64,000 nt of DNA from Pseudeuparius sepicola (GCA_963920635.1 OY987298.1:55717949-55781948), one strand, 5' to 3'; shown: positions 36,434 through 48,103, numbered from the stretch's first letter. Notes: generated from the letters alone by a model not told the origin. Numbers and translations: made by a program.

Positions 36434-36655
36434 GTTATTTATGTACGAATGAGGCACTGAAGCTCAACTTTTTATAACGAATACGTAGTTGCCGAGGCCT
36501 TGATATTCTATTAGCCGGGTTTTTAATATCTGGCCACGTTTGACGGGCAACGGGCCCGTCTGATTTTTGGTACTCATATCTCGCCAAAGCCAACTGATAA
36601 AATCGTACAATAATGACTTACTTTAGTGCTGATTTCTGAGCTTTTAATGACGATT
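36434..36655 (-). repeat. R1 interspersed repeat, copy F (partial, reverse)
   Basis: The hairpin end (GAGGCACTGAAGCTCAACTT) and the block near ATTGTACGATTTTATCAG match the ends of R1. The middle is deleted. Confidence 0.6.
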
Positions 36656-36786
36656 AAATTTTTTTATTGTTCTTGCTAATTAACAAACGAAAATATTTCT
36701 ATAACGAATATTAATTTAACACCACTGCTTTATTTTCAAGATATTCTTGCTTCGTAAATTAATGAAACAAAGAAAATTCCTTTATG

Positions 36787-37116
36787 TGGTGATTCAACGT
36801 TTTGACCCATAAAATGGCTTTTTTCGATCTGTAGCGAGTAACACGCATAATTTTAAATTTTGGTCAATAGAAATTTTAATTGCTCACATTTTGAGACAAA
36901 AATTAATTAAAAATATTTATCACAGTGGCCGTTATTAGGCTTTTTGCGTAAATGCTAATAACAGCCATTGTGATAAATATTTCTAAATAATTTTCGTCTC
37001 AAAATGTGAGTAATTACTTAGATTAAAATTTGTATTGACCAAAAGTTTAAAATTATGCGTGTTGCTCGCTACAGATCGAAAAAAGCCATTTTATGGGTCA
37101 AAATGTTGAATCACCA
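36787..37116. repeat. 330-bp near-complete foldback
   Basis: TGGTGATTCAACGTTTTGAC is mirrored at the right end (37,097-37,116). The two 165-bp halves are inverted copies with few changes, sharing AAAATGGCTTTTTTCGATCT and ACAATGGC/CAGTGGCC near the centre. No CAGGGTG ends; it is a distinct MITE-like family. Confidence 0.75.
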
Positions 37117-37706
37117 CCCACGTGGTGTACATTGAGTCTTAAACAACATCGGTACCTTATTTATTTTTTTAAACTGTTTGTTTTTTCTATTTTAATTTCT
37201 TTCGACGACACTACATTTTTTTATGTATCTACCACCATTCCATTGCACGGATACATCCATTTTATCCAAACATAAAATACTCGATCTATACCTGAATAGC
37301 ACAAATTGATCTATGTCGTCGTGTCAGAATAGCAAAAACATAGCAGTGCCAAATTTCAGTTCAGCATCTTGATTATTTTGGTAGATATAGCCATAATTCA
37401 TATTTAAAAAAAATTTAACGCAATGTATCTTCCAAACAAACAACATTTGTCTAAGCAATGTTAGACTCAATCGCCATATTTTGGTCTCACCTACTACTAT
37501 CAGTTTCGGGATTTCCCATTCCCAGCGAATCACCCTGTATAATATTAATATTGATAAAAATTTCTAAATACAAGAGTAATTTGTAATATTTTTGGAAATT
37601 TAAATACACTTTTTTTCCATAAATAAACTTCATAGGCGTGGTTTTGGGGTCGAAAACTACCGCAACTTAAAATTTATTTACTAATCAAAGTTACACCTTG
37701 TATATA
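37117..37706. other. Broken half of the 37,707 element family; no gene
   Basis: 37,345-37,540 resembles an inner arm of the next element (TGCCAAATTTCAGTTCAGCA, CTTGATTATTTT) and ends CACCCTGTATA, so it is half of a related element. No coding is recognised. Confidence 0.5.
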
Positions 37707-38338
37707 CAGGGTGTCCCGTTAATAATGGTCTATAGAGCAACTGCATATATGTTATTTCGTACCAAAATATGACGACTGTGGCCAATATGCCTTGTAGAAA
37801 TGTTGTTGAAGTTAATTTTTTGAAATTGATAATGCCTACATCTCCCAAAATAATCAAGCTGCTGAACTGAAATTTGGCACTGCGTGTTTTTGGGGATAAA
37901 GAATCTGAAGATGTCAATTTCTACGTATCTCACAGAGGGCGCCACTTGCGCTGTATTTGGCTCATGCTTTTACTCGTAACTTTTTTGACTTGCAGGTCCA
38001 TCATCTTAGTGCATCTGTTCATTCTGCAACAAAAAGGTGCTCTTCTTTCATAACGATAAAATCTACCCTTTGCGTTTATATTGGCAAAATGTGCCCCAAA
38101 ACATCTGTTGATGTACCACAAAAACCCTATGAACAACGTACCAAAAGTGGCGCTCTCTGTGAGATACGAAGAAATTGAAATCCACAAAAACACAGCATTG
38201 CAATTTCAGTTCAGTAGCTTGATTATTTTAGGAGGTGTAGCTATAACTCAATTTCAAAAAATGAACTTCAACGCTTTGTATCTCTTAAACAAACAATATT
38301 GCTCTATGCTGTATGGACCATTACTAACGGGCACCCTG
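37707..38338. mobile_element. 632-bp TA-flanked palindromic element
   Basis: CAGGGTGTCCCGTTAATAATG at the left is mirrored at the right (CAGGGTGCCCGTTAGTAATG in reverse), with TA at 37,705-37,706 and 38,339-38,340. The halves are inverted almost to the centre (GTATCTCACAGAGGGCGCCA against TGGCGCTCTCTGTGAGATAC). It is mariner/Tc1-type and non-autonomous. It lies 403 bp outside the left end of the Polinton. Confidence 0.85.
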
Positions 38339-38734
38339 TATATTACTTTTTTTATTGTAAAATAATGTAACGGCAACTGATTGACGTTATTTCCACCATT
38401 CTCAATACAGAGTTGAGCTCGCTGAATCCATGAACACATTAACTTTAGTTACGTAAACCATGGGCTTCATCTGACCCCAAAAATAAGAATAAAGCGGATT
38501 GAGGTCGGACTATCATTTATAATGCATTTTATATTGTACTGAATCCCAACAATAACAGTCTAAACTCGTTGCCTTGGTTACCACCTTTATTGTTTAGCCT
38601 TTACAAATAAACTTGTCAGATACTGATGTTACTGACCAAGAATATTCTATCAGCTCCAAAAGATCTCACTAAAATCGCGTTATATCAACTTCACTCAGGC
38701 CCAATTCCCGGGGCTTATATATTTAAATGGAATC

Positions 38735-38740
38735 CTGGAG
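38735..38740 (+). repeat. Left 6-bp target-site duplication of the Polinton
   Basis: CTGGAG directly precedes the terminal AG of the left inverted repeat and is repeated at 55,932-55,937. Confidence 0.85.
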
Positions 38741-40475
38741 AGTAGATAGGCTATGTCGGTACGAGCCCACTTTCTCCATGTATTTCTTATGGGGGCTAAA
38801 ACGTGGTCAAAACGTGACCAACAATGTTACACCCTGTTATAAAAAGCAGCATACGGTTGAGTATGTACGTAAACTAACTCGACGGAAAAAGTACTTTCTC
38901 TTTGTCGAAATAAGCGCCTATGAAACGAGCTCGCTGATCTCATCGGTACTGGCGATAAAAAAATCTGTAGGAAAAGTGAAATAAAGATCAGATTTGAGAT
39001 ACATATGAGAGTATAAATTAATATATAACTAAGGGTGTAACAAAACTCATCGTATCTTCATATATTTAGAGAATAGGACTGCTTCTCAAAAGGAAAGTGG
39101 ACATTAAATTTGGGGCACACATTAACCAGTTTATAACCATCTATTTTAGGTAAGTTCAATTTTAAAGAAGATGACCCCGACTTCAATTCCTAGAAAACCA
39201 GACTTAACTTGTTGACTAAAATATAAGAGGTGCAAAGTTCTCCAGTTTTTGACTTTTAAATAAAAAATACCCTGACGTCACACGATTATCAACAAGTTGA
39301 AAGACCGCTAGCTGCAATTACATCAAATTTTGTGCAACGCGTTTCTTGTTAAAAAAATTTAAGAAATATTTTTCGCCCAGCAACCTACCCCCAAAACGTT
39401 ACAAGTAAAACTAAACGTGAAACGTTCCCCAGAAAATTCAACTTGCACTGGAAACATTTTTATAGAAAATATTGCTCTTGGGATTGTATAAATCACGATA
39501 ATATAAAATGCTAGACTGTTGCTAGAGGTTCTAATAAAAACCAGGTTATTAAAATCCAAAGTATGACGTCACTCCGCCGGTTAAACTATGTGTGCCCCAA
39601 CAACAGACCTCGTTTTCTGAGCTGGTATTAAATGTGAATTAAATATAAACTATTTAACAAAATTCTATTGTCCTTTTGACGAATTAGTTATCAATTAAAT
39701 TACTAGTTTTTAATGAATACAGCTAATGCGTTCTGAAATATTGTAAACTGGACCTCATATTAATTAAAATCCATATATCAAAATTGTGAGCAACAAAATT
39801 ATCCAACACTTTTCATTCTTAAAATCAATTAATGGGTCGAGAATAAACGAGTTATAGCTAAGAAAAATCAAAAAGGCAATCCAGTGGAAGGTGTAGGAAA
39901 GTTCAAAACTAGATACCCATTAGGATTTTACAATATTATTTTACTGTGGTACACACCTAAAAAATCTCCAATAATAGATCCATGAAATCTGATGGTAGCT
40001 TGTGTCAGATATTGGTAATATGAGCATCTAACAATTATGGTGTATTAAAATGAACTTTTAAGACAAAAGCAAACTCAAAAATCTACTGCGCGTGAATGCG
40101 ACCTGGTCAAAATTTACCTCAACATTTTTTTATAAGGTGTACTTAGGGAAGGCCCTGTATCGTTCTTATTAATTATTGTTGATGCTATGTTAGTAACTTT
40201 TTTGCATAAAGTGACATTTTCTACCATGAGGATGAGATTTATGATATTTACAACTGGAACACCCTGTATGTTTGAATTTTAATACACGTATACGTGTTTA
40301 AACAGTATATGTACAGCTTCGTCCAATTTCAACTTGCAATATCGTGTGAGAGGCCATTCGGCAACATTGCTATCCACGTAAACTCAAAGGCCGGTTTTTG
40401 GCGTATCGTAAAAATTCCAATGAATAAAGAACCCCCAGGAAGAAGCATGTTTGCGACAGGGATAGTTCATTCTGT
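38741..40475 (+). repeat. Left terminal inverted repeat (1,735 bp)
   Basis: The repeat is mirrored by 54,030-55,931. By eye the arms are nearly identical over long stretches, with scattered single-base changes and small indels. The inner boundary is at GACAGGGATAGTTCATTCTG. Short frames in it (for example 39,359-39,559, minus) are interrupted differently in the other arm, so I do not call them genes. An interior CACCCTGTATG at 40,262 mimics MITE ends. Confidence 0.88.
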
Positions 40476-41399
40476 GGTTTCAACAAACTAATCGAGACAG
40501 AAATCCTCATTTTTCATAAAATCAGTCATACCTACAATGCAGGCCAAAAATTGTAAGCCACATTTATATCTTTAAGTTTAGGAATCCTTCATAATAATAT
40601 AGCAATTTTAATTTTAAATTTTCAATTATGAAGAAGTAGGTAGGTATCTACACAAACGCCTATGCTACTTTGGTGCATGGCGTCAAAAGTTAATTTAAAT
40701 TACAAAATTATTTACCGATTGGCAGTTTCCATTTAATTTTAAAGACTACTGTCCATCTGTGCTACTGTCAACTATCCGAAAAATCAGTTAATTGAAAATT
40801 ATGACTTTTTTACATGGTTCATATGCATTAATTGAAGGTGGCTTCATGGTAAAATTAAAGGTGCGTTACATTTTTATCTAAACGTAATTGTGATGATTTG
40901 CTGGGATTCTGGGATAGTAACTCCAAAAATTAATTCATCAAAATTGTAATAATGTCCACTAGTTTTAAGCTGAGGGTTTTTAGTAAAAATACGCTGCATT
41001 AAAAGCGGAAAAAATGTTTTTAGTTTCAGAGTTATAGCATTTATTTGATTCCCGAAACGAGATACTTTTATTTACAGTTAACTCCGGAAACTTGCTATAT
41101 GCACGAGCACGTCTTAAGAAAAAAATGCAAGTTTGCATAATTGCCTTGGATACAGACTTTTTTATGTATAGCCTTCAGTCTAAGCAGTGCGGTTCGGAGT
41201 GAAGGTGTTTTTTTGCGAAGACTACTAATTTAAATATTTTAGTGCGTTTTTGGAATATAGTTTGGAGTTTTAATTGTATGTATCTACTTTATAACGGAGA
41301 GTTGAAATAGCTTCTTAAGGGTTATAAAATAAACTTTTGATTGGCTTAATAAGCTTGTTCTCGAAACTTTATGAATTATTTGTGGGAACCGGGTGGACA
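40476..41399. other. Polinton interior without recognisable gene
   Basis: AT-rich sequence between the left inverted repeat and the first tandem array. No capsid, ATPase or integrase motif was recognised on either strand. Confidence 0.5.
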
Positions 41400-43790
41400 G
41401 AGATCAAAGAACTTACTCGAGAAGCTACCACACATGCACTGACGGTCTTCTATTTGTAAAAAATGGTACTTCATTGGATTTACCACCACTATTTTCTGCA
41501 AATATTAGTACTAATATAAACAAGTTATGACCAATTCCGAACTTATCGAAAAAATACCTATCAAAAAGACCCAAAAGGCGACATTTTTGAAAACTGTAAT
41601 TTTTTAACAACCCAAAAAATATTTCATGGGCAGGATTTTTGACCGTTTACCCTTATACAAATGGTTGAAAATATTTGCAGAGCAAAAACTACCCTTTTGC
41701 ATTTTCTTCGATCGATTATCGTCTGTTTTTAGCAAGGATGTTCAAAATGTACGAATTTGTGAAAAAAATTGCCGATCAAAAGCTACCCTGGAGAGCATTT
41801 TTTTTCGATTCCCAGAGTATTTTCACCAGCAGGGTAATATCTACTCTCCTGTAAACCTTTAAAACAAATTATAACTCCATTGTTCGTGGTTGGGTGCTAA
41901 CAAGGGCGTTCAAAATGCATTAATTAGTGGTTGAAAAAATTTGCCAGCCCTATAGAGATTTGTTTTTTGACTCGATTCTCACAGTTTTCTGAAACGTTCA
42001 CTAAAACCATTGTTGTGCAATCCGTGGCTGACAAAATAACAGGGAAAAAATACCCTTTGTACCTTTTTAAGGAAAAAATTATCGTTTCTTTACACAAATA
42101 TCGTCCGTTTTTTAAACAAGGACGTTGAAAATGTATGAATCTATGTTTAATAAAAATTTGTAGATAAAAAAGTACCCCTAGAAAGCATTGTTTTTAGCTT
42201 CTCGCAGATTTTGCACCAGCAGGGTAATTTCTACTCTCCTGCAAACTTTTAAAATAAATTATAACTCCATTGTTCTTGGTTCGGTCCTAACAAGGGCGTT
42301 CAAAATGCATTAATTCGTGGTTGAAAAAATTTGTCAGCCGAAAAAACTACCCCTAGAGAGAATTGTTTTTAGTTGGATTCCCATAGTTTTCTGAAACATT
42401 AACTAAAATCGGCGCAATCTGGGGAAAAAATTGACAGGGAAAAAACTACCCTTTGGTATCCTTTTAAGAAAAAATTTACGTATCTTCACCCCGTTTTTAA
42501 CAAGGATGTTGAAAATGTATGAATCTATGTTAAACAAAAATTTGCAGGTCAAAAATTACCCTTTGCATTTTCTTCGATCGATTATCGTCTGTTTTTAGCA
42601 AGGATGTTCAAAATGTACGAATTTGTGTTTGAAAAAAATTTCAGGTCAAAAAGTATCCCTAGAGACCACAGATTTTGAAAACGCACTCTTTTACATATCC
42701 GCGGTACAAATTATACAGGGTGATTCACTTTTAAATACCGAAAATTTAAGAATCGATAAAACATGAAAAAATAATGAGAGTTTTCTATATAAACTTAGTT
42801 AAAAATGTTTGATGTGAATTAATTATTTTTACCAGTTTGTCCCATAAATCACAAACATTACAATTACGCCGAAACGACCGGATCTACGAAAAAATACCAA
42901 AAGACATTTTTTGCTTAAAATTGAGTGGCCTATTCAAAAATATGCTTCTTTTTTATTTCGTGCAGGGCCGTACTATTTTTTTGTCGAATTATTAATACTA
43001 ATTACCCACATCTCCGCCACTGGTAAATTTTAAAACGTGACATTCTGTACTTTTATAGTCCTATGTTCGCATATCTTGTGTACGAAATTTAGTTTTGATA
43101 TCTCTAATATTTACGTAGAAAAAAAATTAAAACCATTTTATTTTCAAAATTTGACCACCCTGTATCTTGAAAACTAAGGCCCAAACAAACTAAGTTTATA
43201 TAGGAAACTAACGTTATTTTTTCATGTTCTATGGATTCATAAATTTTTAGTATTTAAAAGTGTATAATAAAAAAATAAAACTACCCTTCTGCATTCCTTT
43301 CAAAAATACTTTTACATTGTTGTCTCGGTCTTAGGAAAAGCATTTGAATAACCCCGGATGCATGAAATCGTTCTTGCAGACAATAGAAAGTGATAATGGA
43401 CAAGCACTCAAACTGAACAAAAAAATTAGTAACCATATGTACTTGTTTAATGATATTTGACAATCATCAGTATAGTGTAACGTTAACCAAACCAAAAAAA
43501 CCTATGTACAAATTAACATTGTTTGAGTCCATTATAGATCGTTTCTAGCAAGACAAAATAATGTCAGATGAATTCGTGGATAAAAAAATTGGCGGGTACA
43601 AACCACCAATCCAGACCCACAGAGAATTATTTTTGGTCCTATTTTCATAGTTTCCTGAAAGCGCATTAACTAAAAATTATTCTTACCCAATCTGTGAAAA
43701 AAAAGTTGACGCAGAAAAACCTACACTTTGCATCCCTTTAAGGAAAACAAGTTCATGATCAATAGAACTCCAAAGAAATTAATTAAAATC
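41400..43790 (+). repeat. Degenerate higher-order tandem array in the Polinton
   Basis: CACCAGCAGGGTAATnTCTAC recurs at 41,824 and 42,214 (390 bp apart), and TTGCATTTTCTTCGATCGAT at 41,697 and 42,562 (865 bp apart). TTCAAAATG, AAAAACTACCC and CTAGAGA motifs repeat throughout, so shorter units are organised in a larger period. The array resumes at 43,266-43,790 after a nested element. Frames in it are short and not conserved between units. Confidence 0.7.
42716..43265. mobile_element. ~550-bp palindromic MITE nested in the array, right end eroded
   Basis: The left end CAGGGTGATTCACTTTTAAA follows TA. The mirrored right arm (ATAAACTTAGTTT, ACATGAAAAAATAA) runs to about 43,265 but lacks the final CACCCTG. 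A CACCCTGTATC at 43,150 lies in the interior. Confidence 0.6.
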
Positions 43791-43984
43791 TTTCTTAAAA
43801 ACACCCAAGGATATTTTAAGTTTTTGGCTTGTCAGGGCGGTTTAATATTTTGAAATACATCTTAATTTCTATTAATTAGTTTATATTTGAGTTAAAATCC
43901 TTGTGGAATATTGCGACACTATTTTTTTTCAGTCAACGCTATAGGTATTGTTAAATATTTTGAAAACACCTTAGTTATTTATTG

Positions 43985-44780
43985 TAGGAAATTTCTTTGT
44001 GGCGCAAACAGATCCATTTGATTTTTTACTGGGTTTTTCGCCACCGAACAGATTAAAAGTCAACTTTTTTAAGTTGCCTGGAAAATTCAAAAATTCTTAG
44101 CTGTAAATGAACGAAACTTTGAACGTTTAACTCAAAAATAACTTCAACAAATTTGTTATCGGAACAGCATTTTAAAACCAAACAACACATTAAGATCAAT
44201 GCTAGTTAAAACGAAAAAATTATAGAGATACAAGATACAAAGTTCAAAAAATTGCATTAAAAAATTCCTTGTGAATGTGGAAACTTCTATGTTGGGGAGA
44301 CTTGTGGGCCATTTAAAGTTCGCTTAAAAAAAACATAAAAATTATATCAGACAAAATCAAATTTCGAAGTCAAAATACAAAAACACTCTTTTAATAACAA
44401 TTATAGAATTTTGTGGGATAAGTCCAAACCAAATTCTCAAAGAAGAAGTAGACGAAAAATTAAAGAATCAGCATTTATTCTAGAAAATACTGACAACTTT
44501 GTTGCTGAATGTTCAGTGGGATTCAGTAAAATATTATTGCCAGATATCCAAAGAGAAGTTAGTATCTAAACTAACTAATTATCTATAATTAGAACACTAG
44601 ACAGGTGTCTAGACTATTGTTTCTGTCATGACATTTAACTTGACATATATTAATCTATCATTTCACTTTGACCTGACATGATCTTTGAGAAAGATTTATC
44701 CTCTGAAAGTTCAGAAAAAAAGAAGTTTGTTGAAGTTGTTTTTGAGATAAACGTTCAAAGTTTCGTTCATTACAAAACCC
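43985..44780 (+). pseudogene. Penelope-like fragment with inverted UTR and GIY-YIG remnant
   Basis: 43,985-44,165 is the reverse complement of the Penelope-like 3' UTR seen at 16,790-16,965 and 63,410-63,590. From 44,170 the forward coding end follows, with an IPCECGNFYVGETCG-type segment at about 44,269-44,315 (the GIY-YIG motif region), then FNNN and SKPN-like blocks. From 44,580 the forward UTR follows. Frameshifts and stops break it (for example just after 44,330). Inverted partial copies are known in Penelope-like elements. It lies inside the Polinton, so it is either a later insertion or was carried along. Confidence 0.78.
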
Positions 44781-45095
44781 CGATAAGTTCGGAGAAATAG
44801 AATATTGGTGACAGTGTAGTCTTTACTTAATGCAGAAGAGTAACCAAATTTTTAACCACTGTAGGAAATCATGGGGCGTACTGAAAAATTGATAAAATAA
44901 TGGAATCTACATCTAAATACTTACCACTATTTATAAAAATTATTCTCTTAACTCCATTATTTAATAGTAAATTCCAATATTGTCTAGAAATTCCGCTATA
45001 TGCTGATATATTTTAATTTCCTCATGCCTGGTAACCACTCTCACTTATTTTGTTTCTACAAATTAATACCAAAATTCCTTCATAAAAAAAACATA
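44781..45095. other. Polinton interior, no gene seen
   Basis: AT-rich sequence between the Penelope-like fragment and the next tandem pair. Confidence 0.4.
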
Positions 45096-45675
45096 CAACG
45101 AGACATATCACTCACTATCATCCCCTTTTTATAAAATCAAAAATGCCAGAAAATTTAGAATTTTTTTTCTGATTTACCTCTTTTTTTCTTGCTTTATTAC
45201 GCGCACATGTAATATCTATTAATTGTTCAGGATTACTTTGTTTCAAGGTGTTCCATGGCACTAATTATGACTGACATCTATAAAAACATACACATAATTT
45301 CGACCTTGTATTCAACTAACCAAACTGTTAAAAAAAGTCAAAAAGTTAATATTTTATGTTTATTTCAATTTTAACTGAGCAATAAAAAAATACAACGAGA
45401 CATATCACTCGCTATCACTCCCTTTTTATAAAATCAAAATGCCCTAAAATTAAGAAATTTTTTTCTGATTTACCTCTTTTTTTCTTGCTTTATTACGTGC
45501 ACATGCAATATCTATTAATTGTTCAGGATAAAACAAGGAGTTCCATGGCATTAATTATTACTGACATCCATAAAAACATACACACACTTTCGACCTGGTA
45601 TTCAACTAACCACATTGTTAACAAGTCAAAAAAGTTAATATTTTATGTTTATTTCAATTTTAACTGAGTAGGTAT
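45096..45675 (+). repeat. Two tandem units, period 297 bp
   Basis: CAACGAGACATATCACTC starts the units at 45,096 and 45,393. Both run through TTACCTCTTTTTTTCTTGC, TCTATTAATTGTTCAGGAT and TTTCAATTTTAACTGAG with few changes. One unit has a stretch open as a short frame, but the other does not. Confidence 0.8.
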
Positions 45676-45699
45676 ATGACTCTAAGGTATGAAATTTTT

Positions 45700-46025
45700 C
45701 TTAAGAAACTGGGAAACTTCTTTACTTAGTAATAGTTTATAATTGTTTTGTTAGAAACTTGATGGGTGATAATCGTGTTATAAAAAAATTATTAATCCAG
45801 AAAAAGTTAATATTGTGTTTAGAAACGTGTAAAATTCTATCTAATAACCTTCCTGAGAAGCCTTAGTTAAAAGAATCCTTGATATATTCGGAAACTTTTA
45901 TCCTTTTGTTCGATAGTTTATGACTGTTTTGGCTAAACATTTTTACTAAAAACTTAATAGGTGATAGTCGTGTTGTCGAAAATTATAGTCTAGGGAAAAC
46001 GCTAATATTTTGTTTAAAAAATGGT
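45700..46025 (+). repeat. Two diverged tandem units, period ~190 bp
   Basis: AACTTGATGGGTGATAATCGTG near 45,748 matches AACTTAATAGGTGATAGTCGTG (shown shortened here) near 45,950. Both continue to an AAAGTTAATATTnTGTTTA-like block. Confidence 0.5.
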
Positions 46026-46224
46026 AAAAAACGAGGACACCAAAGAATATGTTAACATTTTATGCTTTTCACAGTACCCAAAAACTAAGATTACCCCCCA
46101 GAAGCAACTGGGCGGAGAGGTGACAATTACTATTACTTCGTTAGCATTTGTGTCTAGGACCGACTGTCCTTATAGAACTGGGATAGCATTTGCTCAAGTA
46201 CTACAAGAAAACTCTAGTAATTGA
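46021..46224 (+). other. 67-residue frame of unknown origin
   Basis: This frame in the Polinton has more ordinary composition than the adjacent arrays and no repeat partner, but I do not recognise the protein. It is short, starts in a repeat unit, and has no support from a second copy. It might be a remnant of a lost Polinton gene or chance. I make no functional claim. Confidence 0.2.
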
Positions 46225-46499
46225 AAAACATTTTGCATTGCAGATAAAAAAAAACACTTTGCAATAATATATTTTCAAAACATCTTTGCTTTTTCGAACA
46301 AGGGTTTAAAATTGTATAATAGTTTTGAAAGAAAACACATATTGGCGTACTTTCTTTATTGATGATATTGGAAATGATTCATTTGAGAATACATTGTTTC
46401 CACCATTGAAGCGATTTGAAACCATAAATTGTTTAAACAAACACTTTGACAAATTTTCTGTGAAACGTCTTGGTTAAAAACATTTGCTCGGAAACCTTC

Positions 46500-46990
46500 A
46501 AGATTTTTTTTAATGTCTCGAATTGTCTTGGAAACCTTTAGTGAGGTGTTGATGATTCAAAACCTAACATCACTTTACCAAGTTTTCTGAGATATCTTTA
46601 GAATTTTCTCGGAAATTTTCTGATTTTTTTTGTTAAAACCTAACATCACTTTACCATGTTTTTCTGAGATATGTCTAGAATTTTCTTGGAAACTATCGGG
46701 GAGTTTTTTTTTTAGTGAGGTGTTGATGATTCGAAACCTAACATCACCTTGCCAAGGCTTCTGAGAACTGTCTCGAATTTTCTTGGAAACTTTCGGAGAT
46801 TTTTCTTTTAATAAGGTGTTTGCGATTCTGGGCTTTGGATTCACATGCTGACAAATCTCCCGAATTTTCTTGTAAACAACTTGAAATTTCTTGGAAAATT
46901 TCTAGATTGAAACTCTGAGTTTTATCATCACTTTGCCAAGTTTTTTCGAGAAATTCCCCAAATTTTCTTGGAACTTTATACATTTTTATA
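46500..46990. repeat. Tandem array with ~85-115-bp units
   Basis: CCTAACATCACTTTACCA and TTTTCTTGGAAAnTnTC-like words recur four to five times with spacing of about 85-115 bp. The TTTTCTTGGAAC words also appear at 48,083 and 48,213, so this array and the promoter-like units share ancestry. Confidence 0.7.
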
Positions 46991-47136
46991 ACGTCATCAA
47001 GTTTCCAATATTTGTAAAAATTGCAAATTAGCATTGAGTCTTACGGAAAACACACACAAATTTCGTCTTATTGAGGGGCCTTTTCAGCCCTAAAAAATAA
47101 GCTTTGTTCTGATTGGTTGAGCATCTCAGGTGAGAC

Positions 47137-47171
47137 TATAAAAGGGGGTGTTCATTCCCATTTTTTTCAGT
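47137..47171 (+). promoter_or_regulatory. TATA-plus-initiator core promoter, monomer 1
   Basis: TATAAAAG (47,137-47,144) lies 32 bases before the A of TCAGT (47,167-47,171). An inverted CCAAT box (ATTGG) is ~25 bases upstream of the TATA. Spacing fits an arthropod RNA polymerase II promoter. Confidence 0.6.
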
Positions 47172-47429
47172 CGTGTTGATGCTGTTGTAAGGTGAAGTCG
47201 ACTTTGTGAATTAGACAACGCATGTCCTAAAAGCAAACAGTGGCAGTTCAATTTTTATCTGTTATTAGTTTCCAATATTTTTAAAAGTTGCAAATTAGCA
47301 TTGAGTCTTACGGAAAACACACACAAATTTCGTCTTATTGAGGGGCCTTTTCAGCCCTAGAAAATAAGCTTTGTTCTGATTGGTTGAGCATCTCAGGTGA
47401 GACTAGGGGGTGTTCATCCCCAATTTTTT

Positions 47430-47434
47430 CAGTC
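47430..47434 (+). promoter_or_regulatory. Initiator in monomer 2 (TATA lost)
   Basis: TCAGT followed by CGTGTTGATGCTG, as in monomer 1. Equivalent sites are at 47,692-47,696 (monomer 3) and 47,955-47,959 (monomer 4). Confidence 0.4.
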
Positions 47435-48103
47435 GTGTTGATGCTGTTGTAAGGTGAAGTCGACTTTGTGAATTAGACAACACATGTCCTAAAAGCAAAC
47501 AGTGGCAGTTCAATTTTTATCTGTTATTAAGTTTCCAATATTTGTAAAAGTTGCAAATTAGCATTGAGTCTTACGGAAAACACACACAAATTTCGTCTTA
47601 TTGAGGGGCCTTTTCAGCCCTAGAAAATAAGCTTTGTTCTGATTGGTTGAGCATCTCAGGTGAGACTAGGGGGTGTTCATCCCCAATTTCTTCAGTCGTG
47701 TTGATGCTGTTGTAAGGTGAAGTCGACTTTGTGAATTAGACAACGCATGTCCTAAAAGCAAACAGTGGCAGTTCAATTTTTATCTGTTATTAAGTTTCCA
47801 ATATTTGTAAAAGTTGCAAATTAGCATTGAGCCTTACGGAAAACACACACAAATTTTGCCTTATTGAGGGGCCTTTTCAGCCCTAGAAAATAAGCTTTGT
47901 TCTGATTGGTTGAGGATCTCAGGTGAGACTAGGGGGTGTTCATCCCCAATTTCTTCAGTCGTGTTGATGCTGTTGTAAGGTGAAGTCGACTTTGTAAATT
48001 GGACATTTTTGACAAATTTTAAAAGAAAACCTTTTTGTTAGAATTAGCTTAACATTTTAAGTTTTCTGAGAATTGTAAACATTTTCTTGGAACTTCTTGA
48101 ACT

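Larger units (their letters stand above)
47001..48005 (+). repeat. Four ~265-bp promoter-like tandem monomers upstream of PolB
   Basis: Units begin at GTTTCCAATATTT: 47,001, 47,268, 47,531 and 47,794 (periods 267, 263, 263), and are close to identical. Each carries in order CACACACAAATTT, TTGAGGGGCCTTTTCAGCCC, the inverted CCAAT box GATTGGTTGAG, GAGACTA, and the initiator TCAGTCGTG. Only unit 1 keeps TATAAAAG; units 2-4 share a short deletion that removes it (GACTAGGGGG). The layout resembles promoter monomers of mouse L1 5' UTRs, by analogy only. Confidence 0.85.

Noticed and set aside
39359..39559. Frame present in both Polinton TIRs (also 54,961-55,203)
   Set aside because: The conservation comes from the TIRs being copies. 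The frame diverges by frameshift near its end and resembles no protein.
46575..47034. Minus-strand frames with repeated SFQENSR-like words
   Set aside because: They come from the ~100-bp tandem array; units differ by indels that break the frame.
47001..48005. CRISPR-like array
   Set aside because: Whole ~265-bp units repeat with no unique spacers, in a eukaryotic context; the motifs are promoter-like.
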